Shown in pieces: positions 49,933 through 63,851 of a stretch of 64,000 nt of DNA. Position 1 is the stretch's first letter. Each line of letters begins with the position of its first letter. The stretch comes from Onchocerca lupi. Taxonomy: Eukaryota; Nematoda; Chromadorea; Rhabditida; Onchocercidae. The stretch spans positions 29,740-93,739 of the forward strand of contig JAOVVO010000297.1 in assembly GCA_028564675.1 (NCBI GenBank), given 5' to 3'. The position numbers and the translations under genes were made by a program. Under the pieces are notes generated by a model. That model saw only the letters and a list, made by a program, of their open reading frames with translations, was not told where the DNA came from and made no database searches.

Positions 49933-51558
49933 ATGAAAATGATAAAAAATATAATCTATGTTGAGGGGAAGAAAAGAATTTTTGACTGCTAAATTCTCAA
50001 TCATTTTTTGATATCTTCCAATCTGCAAATTGAAAAACGATGACGATTCATCAGAAACTTCAATATTTCTAAAAGATACCATAAAATTAAAAAGGTAAAT
50101 TGTATGATAATGCATGACAATGTCATTTCTTTGGACAACCGGTTGAAGCAATTCCGGACAGGGCAATAATGTACTATACTTTTAGCTTTCTGTTTTCCCG
50201 ATAAAATCATCATCGGCTTCCTCGCTAAACCAAACCAATCTCACGTGACAAAACCGCTCCCGATATTTCTCGTCCCTATCCTTCTCGTATCAATATGCAC
50301 ACCACGTTTATCCTGCTTGGGATTTCGTATTGCATTAGCGTGGCACACTTTCATCCTTGAGAAAGGATTGGGTCAATGGGTTAGAGTGGAGAGATAATAG
50401 AGATTACTAACATTCCAATAATGTGTAGCTCAAGAGAGAAAGAAACACAGAAGATGGCTAAGAAGTAGCGACAGTTACTAGAAATGAAGTAGCGCATTGA
50501 AAATCGAAGTTAGAATAACAATGGTGATAGAAGTAAAACAAGAAAGAGCATTGTTTGCAAGGGCAGGGGACAGTGACCGATAAGGAAACGTAATATACGA
50601 TGATATTGTTGGTTGAAGATTAGAATGGCAAATAGTATTGAGATCGAGGTAGTGAGGGGGGGTCTATTAGTGTTATCAGCTTATCCGAAGGAATGGACAG
50701 ATTTTATTCGTTTTTTTTTTTGAAATCAACAACTGATGCATTATAAAGATCAGTTCGATGGTATACAAGAAATAACATCTTAGTTAACTATCAATAATTT
50801 CAATTTATAATATTTGGGATGAAGTTTATAGTGATAAGAAGCGCTTATTGATAGATCAAAGTATCATATAGATGATTTCAATAACAAAATCATCTAAGCA
50901 GTCCGTTTCATCAACCGTCGTAATGGAGCGACGAAGGCGTGATCGTGAAAAGGAACGCAGCAAATGTTGGTTTCGATATTTTCAATTATGTATTAAAATT
51001 CTATTTCAATTCCTCTTCATATGTTGCTTGAAATTTAGAAAATTTTTACTAAAATTGTTGATTTTTTTTTACCTTTTCTTGTTGATTTATACAATGATAT
51101 TTGCTGTTAGAACTATAAGTTCGTAATTAATATGAAGTGATTATTGACAAGGAAATGAATCAGTTATAGTTTGGATCAGAAAATTCAGTATATTTTTATA
51201 TAAGAATCTAACTGTTGTTATTGTTTATGGCTAATTGTTATTATTGCATCATATTTACAACACATAATGTTGTTGTCCTCCAAAAGATTAACTTATGATC
51301 ATTTTGGTTTACTTTAATGAAGAACATCCATTCAACTATGTTGTATCTTCTCTCTAATGATGACAGTCAATGTGTCATTTTCACCAGAAGGGGTTTTATT
51401 TTTTATAAACTTTTAATCAAATCTTAATGACCCTAGTATGAGAAGTTCGAATGGCTATGATAATTTATTGAACATAGTTCCATTTCTTCAAAAATTCTGT
51501 CTTATTTTTTTATAAGAAAACAGAAATTATGACGAGAAAGTAATTTGTTGCAGTGTCG
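49933..51558. other. divergent intergenic region
   Basis: Region between the Ig/EGF gene and INTS12, probably holding both promoters. It includes GC-richer stretches near 50210-50680 unlike the rest of the intergenic DNA. A frame at 50872-51126 (MISITKSSKQSVSS...) is not linked to any exon. TTGTTGCAG ending at 51553 is a likely trans-splice acceptor for INTS12. Confidence 0.45.
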
Positions 51559-54133
51559 ATGAAGAAGAAATTGCCATCAGATGCAAAATGTCGTTTTGGC
51601 AAAGAATTTTTCGCAAAATTATGTGAGCTATTTCAAAGTACTGAACAGGACTCTTGTGATCGATTAAGGCATATGCATGATGAGGTAGGAAAATTCTTCT
51701 AGCTTTCAAGATATTAGTACGAAGTTGTGATCGAGAAATTAGTTTAAACTTTGGGAGATTTCTCAAATCATTATAAATTGAGAATTAGTTAGATTCAGAT
51801 AAAATAAAATTTAATTTTCAACTTTTCTCGTATATGCTTTATTTTAGATTTCCATCAACTTGTTTATTTTTCGAATATTACTCGAACTAGATTTTCCTTG
51901 AGATGTTAGTAAGAAGAAAGTGTTTATAATAAATTCGGATGGACTTAAATGCTTTTTAATTGCAGTTAGCAGCTTATTACAAAGAACACGATTTGAATGT
52001 TATGTGGATATCAGATGATGAAGCCGATAATAAGGAAGTTAAAGCACCGTTGTCTAAGAAAACTCATCAGGATGTTAATAAAGGTAATCCGGATTCACAA
52101 TTTTAAATATTTGTTAAAATTTCTATTATCAGTTCCCGTTTGTGCCGTTGACTGCGTTTTCTCATTTTCAATTTTGAATGCATTCAGTTTTTTTTATTAA
52201 TTCCCACCATGAAATTTTCCGTACAGTTAGGACTAGTCTTACTTTCATTTTACACAGGCTGATTATAACAAGCAATGTTGTATGAAACGGATGTCACAAA
52301 AAACACTTCAATTTTTTTTCAAAGCTTTTATATGCTAAAAATCCTTATAGGCGACATGCGTTCTATAAATATTCCGCGATTGAAGTTAGAATCTAAGGAA
52401 AAACTCAAATTAAAATCGAGCTCCAAGAATGTTGGTGGATTCTTTGTTACCACTTTTATTTTCATTTTGATTTTTTTTCTTTTTTTTGAGAAAGTTCTTA
52501 TTTCGCTTCTTTAAGCTTAAAATTTTTTTTGCAAAATTCATATGTTTCATCATATGCTATGATCAGTTATTGATATTATATATGCTTTCAGTCAGTGGTA
52601 ACTAGTTCAGTAATTCCAGCATCTTTAATATTATCTCAGTTCGAATTAAGTGATGATTCTGATGATAATACTTCCCGGAAATTCTCCGGATCTCAAACTA
52701 AAAATTATAAAGTAAGTTTATTGGGAAAAATTATATTAGGGGAGATAAAAATTATCGAAGGTCCATCATCAGTGATTTCATTAATATTCAATAATGAATA
52801 GTATAGTAATGGATAATGCAATTGAAAAAGACAGTAACTTTAAAGGGCACATTAATATGCATCAGTCTTTTATCACTCATTGCTCTTCATTCAGTTATTG
52901 CTGTAATAATTATCACATAATGTTCTGTAATTTACCTTTCTATAATCTGTTGTTTTTACAGGTTTGTTATGCATGTAGTGGTGCAACGAGTTTGCCAAAT
53001 AATATGATCTTGGACTGTGAAGAGTGTGGTAAAACCGTTCATCAAAAGTGTGCTCGTCCAGAAATTACAGCTTCACAAGCCAAAGATCCACGTTTCTTAT
53101 TTGTTTGTAGTGATTGCAAAGATCGTGAAGTATGAATTTATTATTTAATTTATTGCATCTTTAATTTAATTTAAGTTTGAATACTCCAAAACAACTCATT
53201 TTAGCTCTTCGTTTCTGTTAAACTGTAAGCATATTCCAGATTTTTGTCGTGGTGCAAAAATCCTTAAAACATCATATCCTTTATCTATACCTGCAATTGA
53301 AGTGAAATCATAAATATTTATATATTGAAAGACAAAATTTTGTTTAGATTTATTAGTTGCAGGATGAGAAAATGGAATCAAGTTGTTCGAAGTCAAATTC
53401 TACTTTTAGAAGAGTAATTTTTTTTTTTTTTTTTTTTTGTTGAAACTATTTTGAAAATACTGTTTTTATAGCGTTAGGTTAGATTTCAATTTGTCAAGAG
53501 TAGCAGGGAAGTTTTTGCGCGCGTCGTAACAGGTAAAAACTATTCAATAGAACAAAGATAAAAAAGTAAAATCAACATAAATAATAAATTATTTTTCTAT
53601 TAATCATTTATTTACAGGATGATAAAGGAAATATACGAAAGTCTTCGGAAGAAAGAATTCAGCCGCTAAAATCAGAAAACGATATCTTAGTGACATTTTC
53701 GAACTTCGCTGCTAAGAAAGGTAACCATTTTTTCGTTAATCTCGTAACTTTGTTTTTAGATTGCAGAAACCTTTCCTTTTCATTTAATTTTACATTTCTA
53801 AAGTCTTTTCTTACTTTCTGCACCAATGTTTTTCTGTCATTTTATCAATGTCATATAATGATCTGAAATAATAATTGTTTGGATTTAAATTCAAATTTAA
53901 TTTCGATCAAATTCCAAAAATTAAAATTTGTGATAAAAATCATTTTCTATTCATTCATACGTTCGAAATTAAATTCGACTTTAAATATGAAAAATGTCTT
54001 TACTAAACATCTAATAATTATTTCAGCAAAGAAATCCGCATCATCAGGAACCAGTTTGAATCCGAATTTACAAATTGGTAGCATCACAATGAATAAAGTA
54101 CTTTCTTCTTTTAGTGCCAAAGATCGAAAATAA
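51559..54133 (+). CDS. INTS12: Integrator complex subunit 12 (PHD finger)
   Basis: Small subunit of the nuclear Integrator complex, which processes snRNA 3' ends and terminates paused transcription. Exons 51559-51684, 51966-52083, 52351-52430, 52592-52711, 52962-53129, 53618-53720, 54027-54133; 822 nt, 273 aa, all in phase. The N-terminal segment FGKEFFAKLCELF...DRLRHMHDEL corresponds to the conserved INTS12 N-terminal helix that binds INTS1. An acidic/Lys-rich linker follows. The PHD finger begins near residue 149: VCYACSG, ILDCEECGKTVHQKC, DPRFLFVCSDC, the last resembling the INTS12 DPRLVWYCARC block. The C-terminal tail is Ser/Lys-rich with no domain. The length is shorter than the vertebrate protein, mainly in the low-complexity tail. 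Confidence 0.88.
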
Positions 54134-55732
54134 TAATGGTTCATATTTTTATGTTGATAATGGAATTTTGATATAAGAATTTTTGAATAGTAGAAAATGG
54201 AATTTTCTGTATTTAATCTTTATTCAAATTTCTTACGTTGCATTCATGTTTTGATGCTAGCTGTGCTTCTTTAGACATTGCAACATTTTATGAAATGATT
54301 ATTTTGTTGAACATGATTCAAGTGAAGTTCGCTTTGAAAAATATACATGCAAAAAATGGAATAAATTGAGTATTTGTGAATGAAGTGGATTGGATTGTCA
54401 TCTAAATTTGTACAAAGCATGAAATTAATAGAGTAACTGATAAAGCCAAAAGAAGATTTCAAATTCAAGGGAGAAAGAAAACCAAGCGGAGGAATTCCGA
54501 TCAAGGATGGGAAAGCGAAGTGAATCATCGTTTCTAGAATTAGAATAATTTATGAGTGGATCGATAGATAAGAAGTTTTCATAAAACAATTAGTTTGGGA
54601 GAAAGAGGACTAATTGAGAAGATTTAAATTACAGTTCTGAATGTTTCCTCAAAATCTATTGCATAGTGAATTTTCAAGTGATTCCGAAAGTATTAAAGTT
54701 ATGGAGGCTATAGCAATGTTAAATGAGTTTACGAGTGAAAAGCATTCTATGTCCTATTTCACGGCAAATTATTTTTTGGTGAAAATTTGTGGGGAATTGA
54801 AAATATACTTCGAAAAATTACAAGCTTCGGATGAATTTACGTTTTTTTTTTTTTCACGTTCATCACACATATATCTGCATTTTTCATCTCTTAAGTGTAC
54901 CATTTCGCAAATAACGACATCATTATTGGATGCATTTAATTATGAATTTATGGATCGATATTACATTATTCTTCATTTCAACTTCGATTTATTACGACTC
55001 TTCTTCATTTTTCTTTATTTTCATCGCAAATCCCTTTTTCCTCATTTCCTTCTTCTTCAATAATTAAGTTGAAAAATACATAAAACCATACACATATACG
55101 TACGTACGTGCACACATGCGTAGATTACACGTATGCACACATAGAGGAAGTGCAATATTTCTCTCGAATATTCCGTTCCTTAATCGCTCTTGCTCTCTGG
55201 CCTCTACTCCCTCTAACCCTAGCAATCTTTGGTCTTTTTTAAAATGTGCATTCTTTCGACATTATCTATGCAATCTCAAATATTTCGCTTAGCAAATATA
55301 AAGCATGACAATAAAAAGTTACGTTGCGTGAGAAATGGTTGTTTGCTGCTTAACTTAGGGGAATTATGTGATCAGTTATCGTAATTAAGGAGGTGTTTCG
55401 CCAGGTGGAAGAATACTTTGCCAAGTGTCATATTCGAGAGGAATACGTGGTCAGATACTTTACTCAAGGGATTTTAAGGAAGGGCATGCTTAATGCTTGA
55501 GAAGTTATGTAACAAAACAAATTTTTGAAGCGTAAATATGAAATTTCGTCTTATTTCTTGTCACTTAACAATACATATAATCATAATAAGTTGTGTTACG
55601 TAATATATGAGCTTTAATTCATGTGCAAATGTGTTATTCGTAAATGCGAGCACTCTTTGATATTATTTCTCCTTGTTTTATTTCTCTTTTCGCTAATCCA
55701 TTTTTAAGATTTATCAGTTAAGTAAACAGACA
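54134..55732. other. intergenic, no gene supported
   Basis: Contains a 140-codon open frame (54641-55063, plus) whose second half is Phe/His/Leu low complexity around a T tract, without domain or splice partners. It also holds an alternating ACGTACGTACGTGCACACATGCG-type island at about 55090-55140. Confidence 0.45.
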
Positions 55733-57892
55733 ATGAAATTAAATATTTCGTGTACAACGAAAACTTATCCCATAGAAATAGACATTGAGCAGCCTGCGAA
55801 CGATGTAAATGAATGTCAAACTTCTTGTAAGTGAAGTTCTTAATTGTATTTAATCTTTACGCGTTGTTATAATTTTTGCGAATGTTTTCAAGCATTTACC
55901 GTTAAGTAAATTCCCCGATAATTATCCGTACCTATAATCAATACTTATAATGATTCATTGTAACGATTTTTATAATCAAAATTAAGTACATCAGCAAAAA
56001 CTAATATTAGCAATGATAAACAGGCTGATTATTTCTTAACTAATATTTTCATACTTCATATAATCACCGTCGAGCAATTCTTTTTGAGAAATTGAAAGGT
56101 TTTTTAAGCTGTTAAAGCCTTACTGCTAAATAGTTTTTCAATTTTTCAGCAGCTGAAGAGGGTAGCATTGTTAATCCGAATGCCATACATGTGGAGAAGA
56201 TATCAACGTTTGGATCACTCAAACAGCAAGTGTGTTCATTGTGCAGTATCGATCCGACTGCTTTAAAAATCGTTCACAGAGGTATAACACCTTTTTGAGA
56301 GATCAAGAAATGGTTCTATTTTTAACTTCTTCTTATTATCGAAATTGCGGAATAGAACGATGAAAATATTATCATGAACACTGGTAAACTAGTCATGCAG
56401 TCGTGTTAATATTAGATCATCGGGAAATGAATAATACCAGAATTCTTGTATTTAGGACATATTTTAATGGGTGATAATTCTACTCCGCTGTCATCTTTTA
56501 ATTTTAAAGAAAATGATAAATTATTGATTCTTGGGAGACCACCGACAAGGGAAACAGATGTTGGATGGAAGGTCGTTATATTTTGAACCTTTTTTTTTTT
56601 CTATTATAGCATTAGCGGTGTCAAAAACTAGTTATGGAATTGATACAATTTAAATATATTTCGTTAAAAAGATTTTGCTTATATCTATTTACTGTAATCC
56701 GGGGTGGATGAAGTATTAAGTGCCATAAATGTTCTTCATACATACAGAACTTATTTGGGGTGGTAAGTCTTAAATAAGTTCAAAACTTTCAAATTTGCCT
56801 ATTTCTTAAAGTTGCTGGTGGATTTCGAACGAAAACATACTGTGAATGTATCCAGAACATATGCAAAGAACGAAAATGATTTGACTCAGTTGGAGAAAAA
56901 CTTTTTGAAAGGTTTGCACTTTTTCTTGCAATTACTTGATGCTTTTCAGCAATTATTACTTCACAGTTACGCAATATTGCAGGACCTTATTTTTAATTGA
57001 TATCACTTTCCGTTTAGCTTGGACAGTATTTGACTTCTCATTATCCATATTTTATCAATAGGTCCATCTAAGATGAACAATTTCTTACAAAATTTATTGT
57101 GGACATAAGTGGAATAAACAGTTATAGTTTTTGCTTTTTTCATTTTCTTTGAAGATGAAGTGTTACAGATCCAGAAAGGCAAGGATATATTAAGGGGATG
57201 GATAAACGCCTGAAAGGATACGCTGAAAACTGTATGAAACTTTTGGAAACACTTGACGGCTTGCAAATTAATACTAATAATACCGAGGAAGAACAAGTAA
57301 TTTTTTCTCTTTTTTTAAATTTTGGAAGTTGCAGACAAAATATTTAAAATATATATGTTCTAATGCAGAATATCCAACCGAGAGATGTTTTTAATAATTG
57401 GAAAATTTTTCCGAAACTAAAGATTTTATTCTGTCAAGACACTAAATGACGATGCATTCTAGTGAGGAAAATATTGATCATTAATATTTAGATTAATATT
57501 CTTTCCAGTGTTCCTAAAATACTTCTGCTTTGAGCCCAGTTATCATTAATGTTTGACTAATTACTTTTTTTTATCTGCTGTATACGCATCATCGTGAATA
57601 CAAACTGATAGTTTTTTTTTTTTTTTTCGTATTTTACTATGAAATCAGTGACATTTTTTCGCAGTATTAAAACACTGAATTGATCTGATTCTTTTTTTTT
57701 TTTTTTTTTTTTTTTTGAAATTATATATATTTTTCAAATATTGTTACTAGCAATTTAAAGGCTCAAAGGAATCGAGAAAAGCGAAAATTTCTGGTGGATG
57801 GGCTACAGGATGCTCTGAATAAGAATGATAAACTGATGGGACGACTGGCTGATTATCTCAATCGATGCGAACATCCTGAAGATGCTTTATAG
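55733..57892 (+). CDS. bag-1: BAG-1 Hsp70 co-chaperone (ubiquitin-like plus BAG domain)
   Basis: Nucleotide-exchange factor for Hsp70. Exons 55733-55826, 56150-56281, 56456-56571, 56748-56762, 56812-56911, 57169-57296, 57761-57892; 717 nt, 238 aa, all in phase. The ubiquitin-like domain runs from MKLNISCTTKTYPI through KISTFGSLKQQV, ALKIVHRGHILMGD and NFKENDKLLILG. The BAG domain occupies the C-terminal third, with LETLDGLQINTNNTEEEQ, AQRNREKRKFLVDGLQDAL and NKNDKLMGRLADYL, whose Arg/Lys-rich helix contacts the Hsp70 ATPase. Exon 4 is only 15 nt (NLFGV). The architecture and several motifs match C. elegans BAG-1 closely. Exon 2 begins at a CAGCAG acceptor, so one residue may be optional. Confidence 0.93.
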
Positions 57893-59010
57893 TTGACATA
57901 GAATATTTCTATCATAAAATGATCTAATTTTTGAAATATGCATTGCTGGCTTCTTTAATTTATGGTTTCTCATGAAGAATTCAAAGAGTATCATTTCATG
58001 CTAGACAAAGTTTTGTTAATTTTCTGTAGTTTGATTTTTACTGAATGATGGTCATATTTGGATTTCTAAGCAAGAATTGTCAATTTTCTAAGTCATCTTT
58101 TCAAAATTCATACTGCAGAAACATTTTTGATTCTCTTTATCGAATTTTTAGTCATTTAATGCCATATAACAATCATTAATATAGTAATCATTGTTTCGTA
58201 AATCAAATTTAGAATTATTTTATTGGTTTTTATTCATGCTAATTCTTCAGTTGATGTATTCGAAAATATAATTCAGGATTCCTAACATGGTGAAACCTAA
58301 TTTAGTAAAAAAAATCATTGAGAATATTATTTGCTAACCAGTCTCTCTGTTTACAATATCATGAGTACGTAATGCGTCCTATCTTGTGTTCTGATTTTTG
58401 AGTTCTCAAATCGTAATATTTTCAATCCATCTTTTTCCAGTCGAAAGGTAGTAATAGAATAGCACGAGATTGTTTCTTTTAATGTTTACTGTTGTTTCTT
58501 TGTCTCTTCGATTCCTGTCTTAGTATTTTTAATCTACTTAGTATGCTTATGAGCAGTTTATATTATTTTATTATGTTAATATAAAAATTTTGCTAAATTT
58601 ACGGCTTTTTTCGATTTGCTTTGGTCATTCATCCATAGTACGTATATTTTCCGTCTCATTCGACTGCATTTTAAGTTTTTGAAATGTGAACCAGCATAAG
58701 GCACTTGATGATTGATCCAGAAGTGCGTTTCGGAAACACTACTGCTGTAAACTAGTGTGGATTTTATCAGATTCCCGAAACGTTGCATGATGATAACGTT
58801 GGACGGAAACCACATTATCGAAGTCGCACAGAGAGGGGCTCAGTAATTGATGTGGCAGGTTATCACGTGTTGGAAACAGTATTCAGGGATGGGATTATAA
58901 ATTTGGGACATTATGGGCAATGGTGCACATGTCACTATATATGTTTTGTTATTAATATGATGTGTGCGATCATGATAGTAAAGTGGTGTCGAAGCATTTG
59001 TTTTTAAGTT
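57893..59010. other. intergenic between bag-1 and rnp-6
   Basis: About 1.1 kb without a supported exon. TTGTTTTTAAG ending at 59008 directly precedes the rnp-6 ATG and is a trans-splice acceptor candidate. The frame 58783-59007 lies just upstream but has no domain. Confidence 0.5.
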
Positions 59011-62000
59011 ATGAATGAGCCGGAACAACAGCGATCACACGATGCGACTGTTATCGGAATGCAGGCTAAAACAGGTTTGTTGCTGGAGTACCACTTTGTT
59101 ATTTGAGAACTATTGTATATATATTTTTTTTTTACGACACTTTTTGACTTTTTTTTTTGTTTCTTTTTTTCGTGTTTATTTTTTTCAGGAAGTAATGGTA
59201 CTACCGGGCCACATATTACGGCAGTGCCTGTTACAACATATATGCCAAGCGAAGCTCTTGTACCAATGCCGGTTCTTCCACAATCTGGCGCTGTAAGCCC
59301 TCACATTTCACTTTTTTTATCTTTATTTTCTCCTTGTTTTCACTTTCTTCCTTAATTCAGTTTACATAAAAACAAAGAAATGTAAAGTGAGACTTATGTT
59401 ACACTAATGATATGAAAATTTTCTTGGCATTAAATGTTATTATGGCAGATTTGCTACAAAATTGTAGCCGTTAAAAATCGTGATGCCGAAAATGAGTGAA
59501 TGCGTCAGTGCGAGCTATCTAGGATACTGTGTTTTGGTCGTACGCCGGGTTGTAATCGGAGAACTGAAATCCCGTTATTCAAGATACATCTAAAAAATAT
59601 GCTAAATCATTTTTTTTTTTTAATCTTAATTGCGGGGAAGTCGCGGATCTTCTTTTTTCTTTTTTAATTTAATTCTATCCCTTTTTTCAAGATCATCGTT
59701 GGACCTGGGGCTAAGAAAGAAGCTCAACTTCTTGGTTTGGGCCTTATAAAACTACGCAGCAAGCAAAAAGATTGGTTAGCAGATGCGAAAAAATATGCTA
59801 AGGAGCAGTCAATCAAGCAAGTACTTCTCAGACAGACACTTGCACATCAGCAGAATGTTAGTGTATCTGTTCGCCTATATAAAATATATATTTGAAATGG
59901 AGATTTCATGGATTATTAGTGGATTGGCATCAGCCTAATTGCATATTTCAATAACATAGCTTAATCTAAGTCAATAAGCGCATATCTTGCATATAAGAAA
60001 AAACCTGTTTCTGTAAATCCAATTAATTTAGTAAGTGTATAAATGAATTATTGTTTTATTTTTCTTTCTTTTTGTTTCTTTTTTTTTTTTTTTTTCAATT
60101 CCTCCAGGGATTTATGAAGATTTTATTATGGATTCTTCTTATCATCCATTTAGTCTTTATTACATGTGTCATTAATATCGAATCATTTCACTACTTCAGC
60201 AACAAAAAGTGGCGATGTATGCACAGGCTTTATCTCTTATGGCACGTGTTTATATTGGCTCGATCAGTTTCGAAGTACGCGAAGAAATGATAAAAAATGC
60301 TTTCGGTGTATTTGGTCCGATCAAATCAATTAATATGAGTTGGGATGCAGTTACAGGGGTTAGTTAGTTTATACCAATCCACGCGTATGAAGTAATGAAA
60401 AAATGTTTCTATCATTTGTTATCAGCAAGTTACTGAGAAAGTTGGAGTCTGTACAAATAAATTAGAATTAAAATTTTTGCTGTTATCGCGAATCTTGTTC
60501 AGATGGTTCTTTAAAATTCTTTTCTGATGTCATGTATTTTGATCAATAAATGCGCTATACTTAATGATCAGATAGCTCCAGTGATGTAAGCTTTTGTCGC
60601 TAACCTTGATTTTCAGAAATAATTTGTTTGTTAAATTGTATTGTTATATTTCATGTTATATTATTTCAGCATCACAAAGGATTTGCTTTTTTGGAATATG
60701 AAATTCCGGAGGCAGCGCTTCTGGCGCAAGAATCGATGAACGGTGTACTGATGGGCGGCCGTAATCTCAAGGTTAATGTTCTAGTCAGTTAATTATCTTA
60801 TTATCTTTTATTGTGTTTTCTTTTGTAATCATGGGCGAATTGTCATGGTTGATCAATTCTTCCGCATAAATAGATCTTTCATTCGAGGATTATCCTTGTT
60901 CAATTTTTGTTGAGATGCATAGGTATTAGTTGTATGCTTCAAAGAACTATAGATTAGGTAGATTTCGAGTATTACACACTGATCTCAATTTTGAGGTCGG
61001 ACGGCCATCAAATATGCCACAAGCGCAGCCGATTATCGAAATGGTGATGCAGGAAGCGAAAGCATATCATCGGTTAGTACACATTGTCAAATTTAGTTAC
61101 TTATAGGCTGCTTTTCTAAAATTTAGTTCTCTGCAGTCATGATATCATCTTAAATTATTTTTCAGTTGTTTGCTCAGTTTTTTTATCTACGATTATGATA
61201 AATATCATTCTCGTTGGGTCAATTTATATAATGAATTTTAATATTTCAAAACATCTTACTGAAAGTTATTCAGATTTCTGAGACCATTAACACATGTTCG
61301 TCTTTTCTTGTTAACTCCTTTTTCCAGAGTCTATGTTGCATCAGTTCATCCGGATCTCTCAGAGTCTGATCTCAAAAGTGTATTTGAAGCATTCGGTGAA
61401 GTGACGAAATGTCAGCTGGCCAGAGCTACGGGTCCGAACGCTGGAAGCGGACATAGGTAAAACTAGCGTATACTGTTGGAGGCATATATTTTATTTACGT
61501 GTTATTCGTGATATATGATCGTGTTATTACGCGAATTATTCCAATTATCCTGTTTTATTTCCCATGAAGTACAAATTCTTGGATTTAAAAAATTCACAAA
61601 CGAGATAATATTTCGTTGTGGGATTTTTGTGTAAGATGCAAGAGATTGAAGTTTAATTATCAGTCATTTTTTACCACCTATCGCTATTTTGAAAAAAATG
61701 TTGAAATTCAGAAAAACGTGATTTTTTATTAAGCAATAATTTTTCCTCAACTGTTGACAGACAGCCTTCTTTGAACTGAAATCAAGCATTGTTTTTTTTT
61801 TTCTCATCATAATGATTTGATATAGACTCGTTAAATGAGGTATAAGCAATACATTAGTTTGCAGAGGTTTCGGGTATTTGGAATTCAGTAATGCTCAGTC
61901 AGCAAATGAAGCCATTGCCGGAATGAATATGTTCGATCTTGGTGGACAGTATTTGCGCGTTGGAAAATGTATCACACCACCAGATGCGCTAACATACATT

Positions 62001-63851
62001 GTTCCTACATCTGCCGTAAATCTACCGACGGCTGCAGCAGTTGCAGCTGCTGAAGTCACTGCTAAAATTCAAGCCGAAGAAATGACTGCTAAAAAATCAC
62101 CACTTCATACTGCCAACACGTCTCCAGTAAGTTGCGGCATAACCATAATATTTCTGTCGCAGATTTGTTTGTATAGCTTAGAATTCATATCTATTTTGGG
62201 ATTAATTAAATCTGTTGAAATGTGCATCTTCATCGAGGCCCAACATTTTCTAATTTTCTCAATACTAAAATGCTGAGTAGTAACCGGACATGAAGGGTTG
62301 GTTGAGATCAAATGTATTTTCATCCATTAAGCTGATTGCTTTTGCAGCTGTCAGGAGGCATTGTTCGACAGGATTCACCTCAACCGTATAGTGTGCAAGC
62401 AGCGCCACCAGTAACTATTGCAACAGTTCCGCCTGTTGGTATAGCAACTGTTCCACTAATTGGGCTTGCAACAGTTTCACCAATAACAGCAGGGAAGCCG
62501 GTTTATTCTCCAACGGTTGTTTCTCCAATACCTGCGCCTTCTGTTGTTGCTCCTACTCAGGTCATTAATATGAGTAAAGTCTTCTGCTGTGTTATCGATA
62601 ATGATTTACTTTGGATGGATGCTGAAAGTTACAAGGATCATACTAAAATTTCCTGAGCTTCAAGTTTTTGAAATTCGTCACATTCTTTGAAATCTTCGCT
62701 ATGTAACTCGTTCTTGCTTTTTTTGCAGATCCCAACGCCACCTCCACCTGTTGCAACGCCACCACTTCCACCAGGACCTCCTCCAAGTGGTCGTCGAGGA
62801 TTTGGTGGTTTTGCTGTGCAGACACCGCCAGTACAAGTTGTTAGCATCCCGCCTCCACAAGTAATAACTTCTATACCAGCACCTGCTAGCACAATTCCAG
62901 TGCCACCACCACCGGTAAGTGGTTTCAAGAAAAATTATGCAGTATATTACAATAGAAAATTTCCTATTGCAATAATAATTTGTGATGGTTTAGCGGACGA
63001 ACTTAATGTTTTGGTTGCATTTTTTACTTATTCAACAGCAGTAAGGGCAAGGAATCTTGAAAAAGCGAATAAGAATGCCTTTATTATGCAGAGCCAAAAA
63101 TACAACAGAAGGTGAAATCATTTTTAGGGATAAGAAATTTAAAGAGAACCATAATCTTCAGCTTAACTTTTTCGAAATATTGCAAACCCTACAGGTTTCT
63201 TCAATACCGCCGCCTCCTGCAACGTTATCATCTACACAATCGTTAATATCGAGGATAAATATTGGCACTCCAACAAATTCTACCATTGAACCTGCTACAT
63301 TTGCTCCACTTCCAGCTAACATTGCTCCTGTGGATCGTAAAGCGTTAGTTTTCGGACATTTTGAAATAGTTAAACATATCCTATGGAATAAATTGCTACG
63401 GTTCCCGATGTAAAGTTATGATGAATAATTTACTAAAGCGAACTTCAGTTTAAAATAGAGTTGCACAGTTCAATTAAAACAGTATATTACAATAAATAAA
63501 ATGAAAAATGTTCTTTTTTTAAATATTTTTAATATACATAAAAAAGAACAGTGATGAAAAGCATTAGTTGACAGTAAATATAAGAGGAAAGCGACAGAGC
63601 TCATCTTTTGATATACTACGAAATTTAGGGTAACTACCGTTGATGGCATAACGGATCAGCTTGCAATGGGTCAGGCATCAACGAGTGACTCCGGTAATAT
63701 GGCTTTGGTTATTTCTGACAGTTCCATACCAGGTCGACGCGATTTGCAAAAGACGAGTGGAAGTAGTAAGGAAAAAGGATCGAAATTAGATGATAAATCA
63801 CATAAAAAGAAGAAAAAGAAGCCAGTATCAACTGCGCCAAAAGGACCACAG
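59011..63851 (+). CDS. rnp-6: poly(U)-binding splicing factor PUF60 / RNP-6, 3' end beyond the window
   Basis: Nuclear splicing factor that helps recognise weak 3' splice sites. Exons 59011-59074, 59189-59292, 59692-59856, 60200-60358, 60670-60771, 60996-61072, 61328-61456, 61865-62126, 62348-62560, 62729-62914, 63195-63409, 63629-63851; 633 codons seen, all in phase. RRM1 has RNP2 RVYIGSI (127-133) and RNP1 KGFAFLEY (167-174), then the PUF60 signature GRNLKVGRPSNMPQAQPII. RRM2 has RVYVASV (224-230) and RGFGYLEF (267-274), followed by DLGGQYLRVGK. A long Ala/Pro/Val-rich linker follows, with ATVPPVG-type repeats and a Lys-rich SHKKKKKK stretch. The C-terminal U2AF-homology motif must lie past 64000. 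The junction 63409/63629 is the least certain; an unspliced stop follows at 63413. Confidence 0.92.

Noticed and set aside
54641..55063. 140-codon open frame on plus strand between INTS12 and bag-1
   Set aside because: The longer half is translated from T-rich DNA into Phe/His/Leu low complexity. There is no domain and no splice partner, and the length is possible by chance in this composition.
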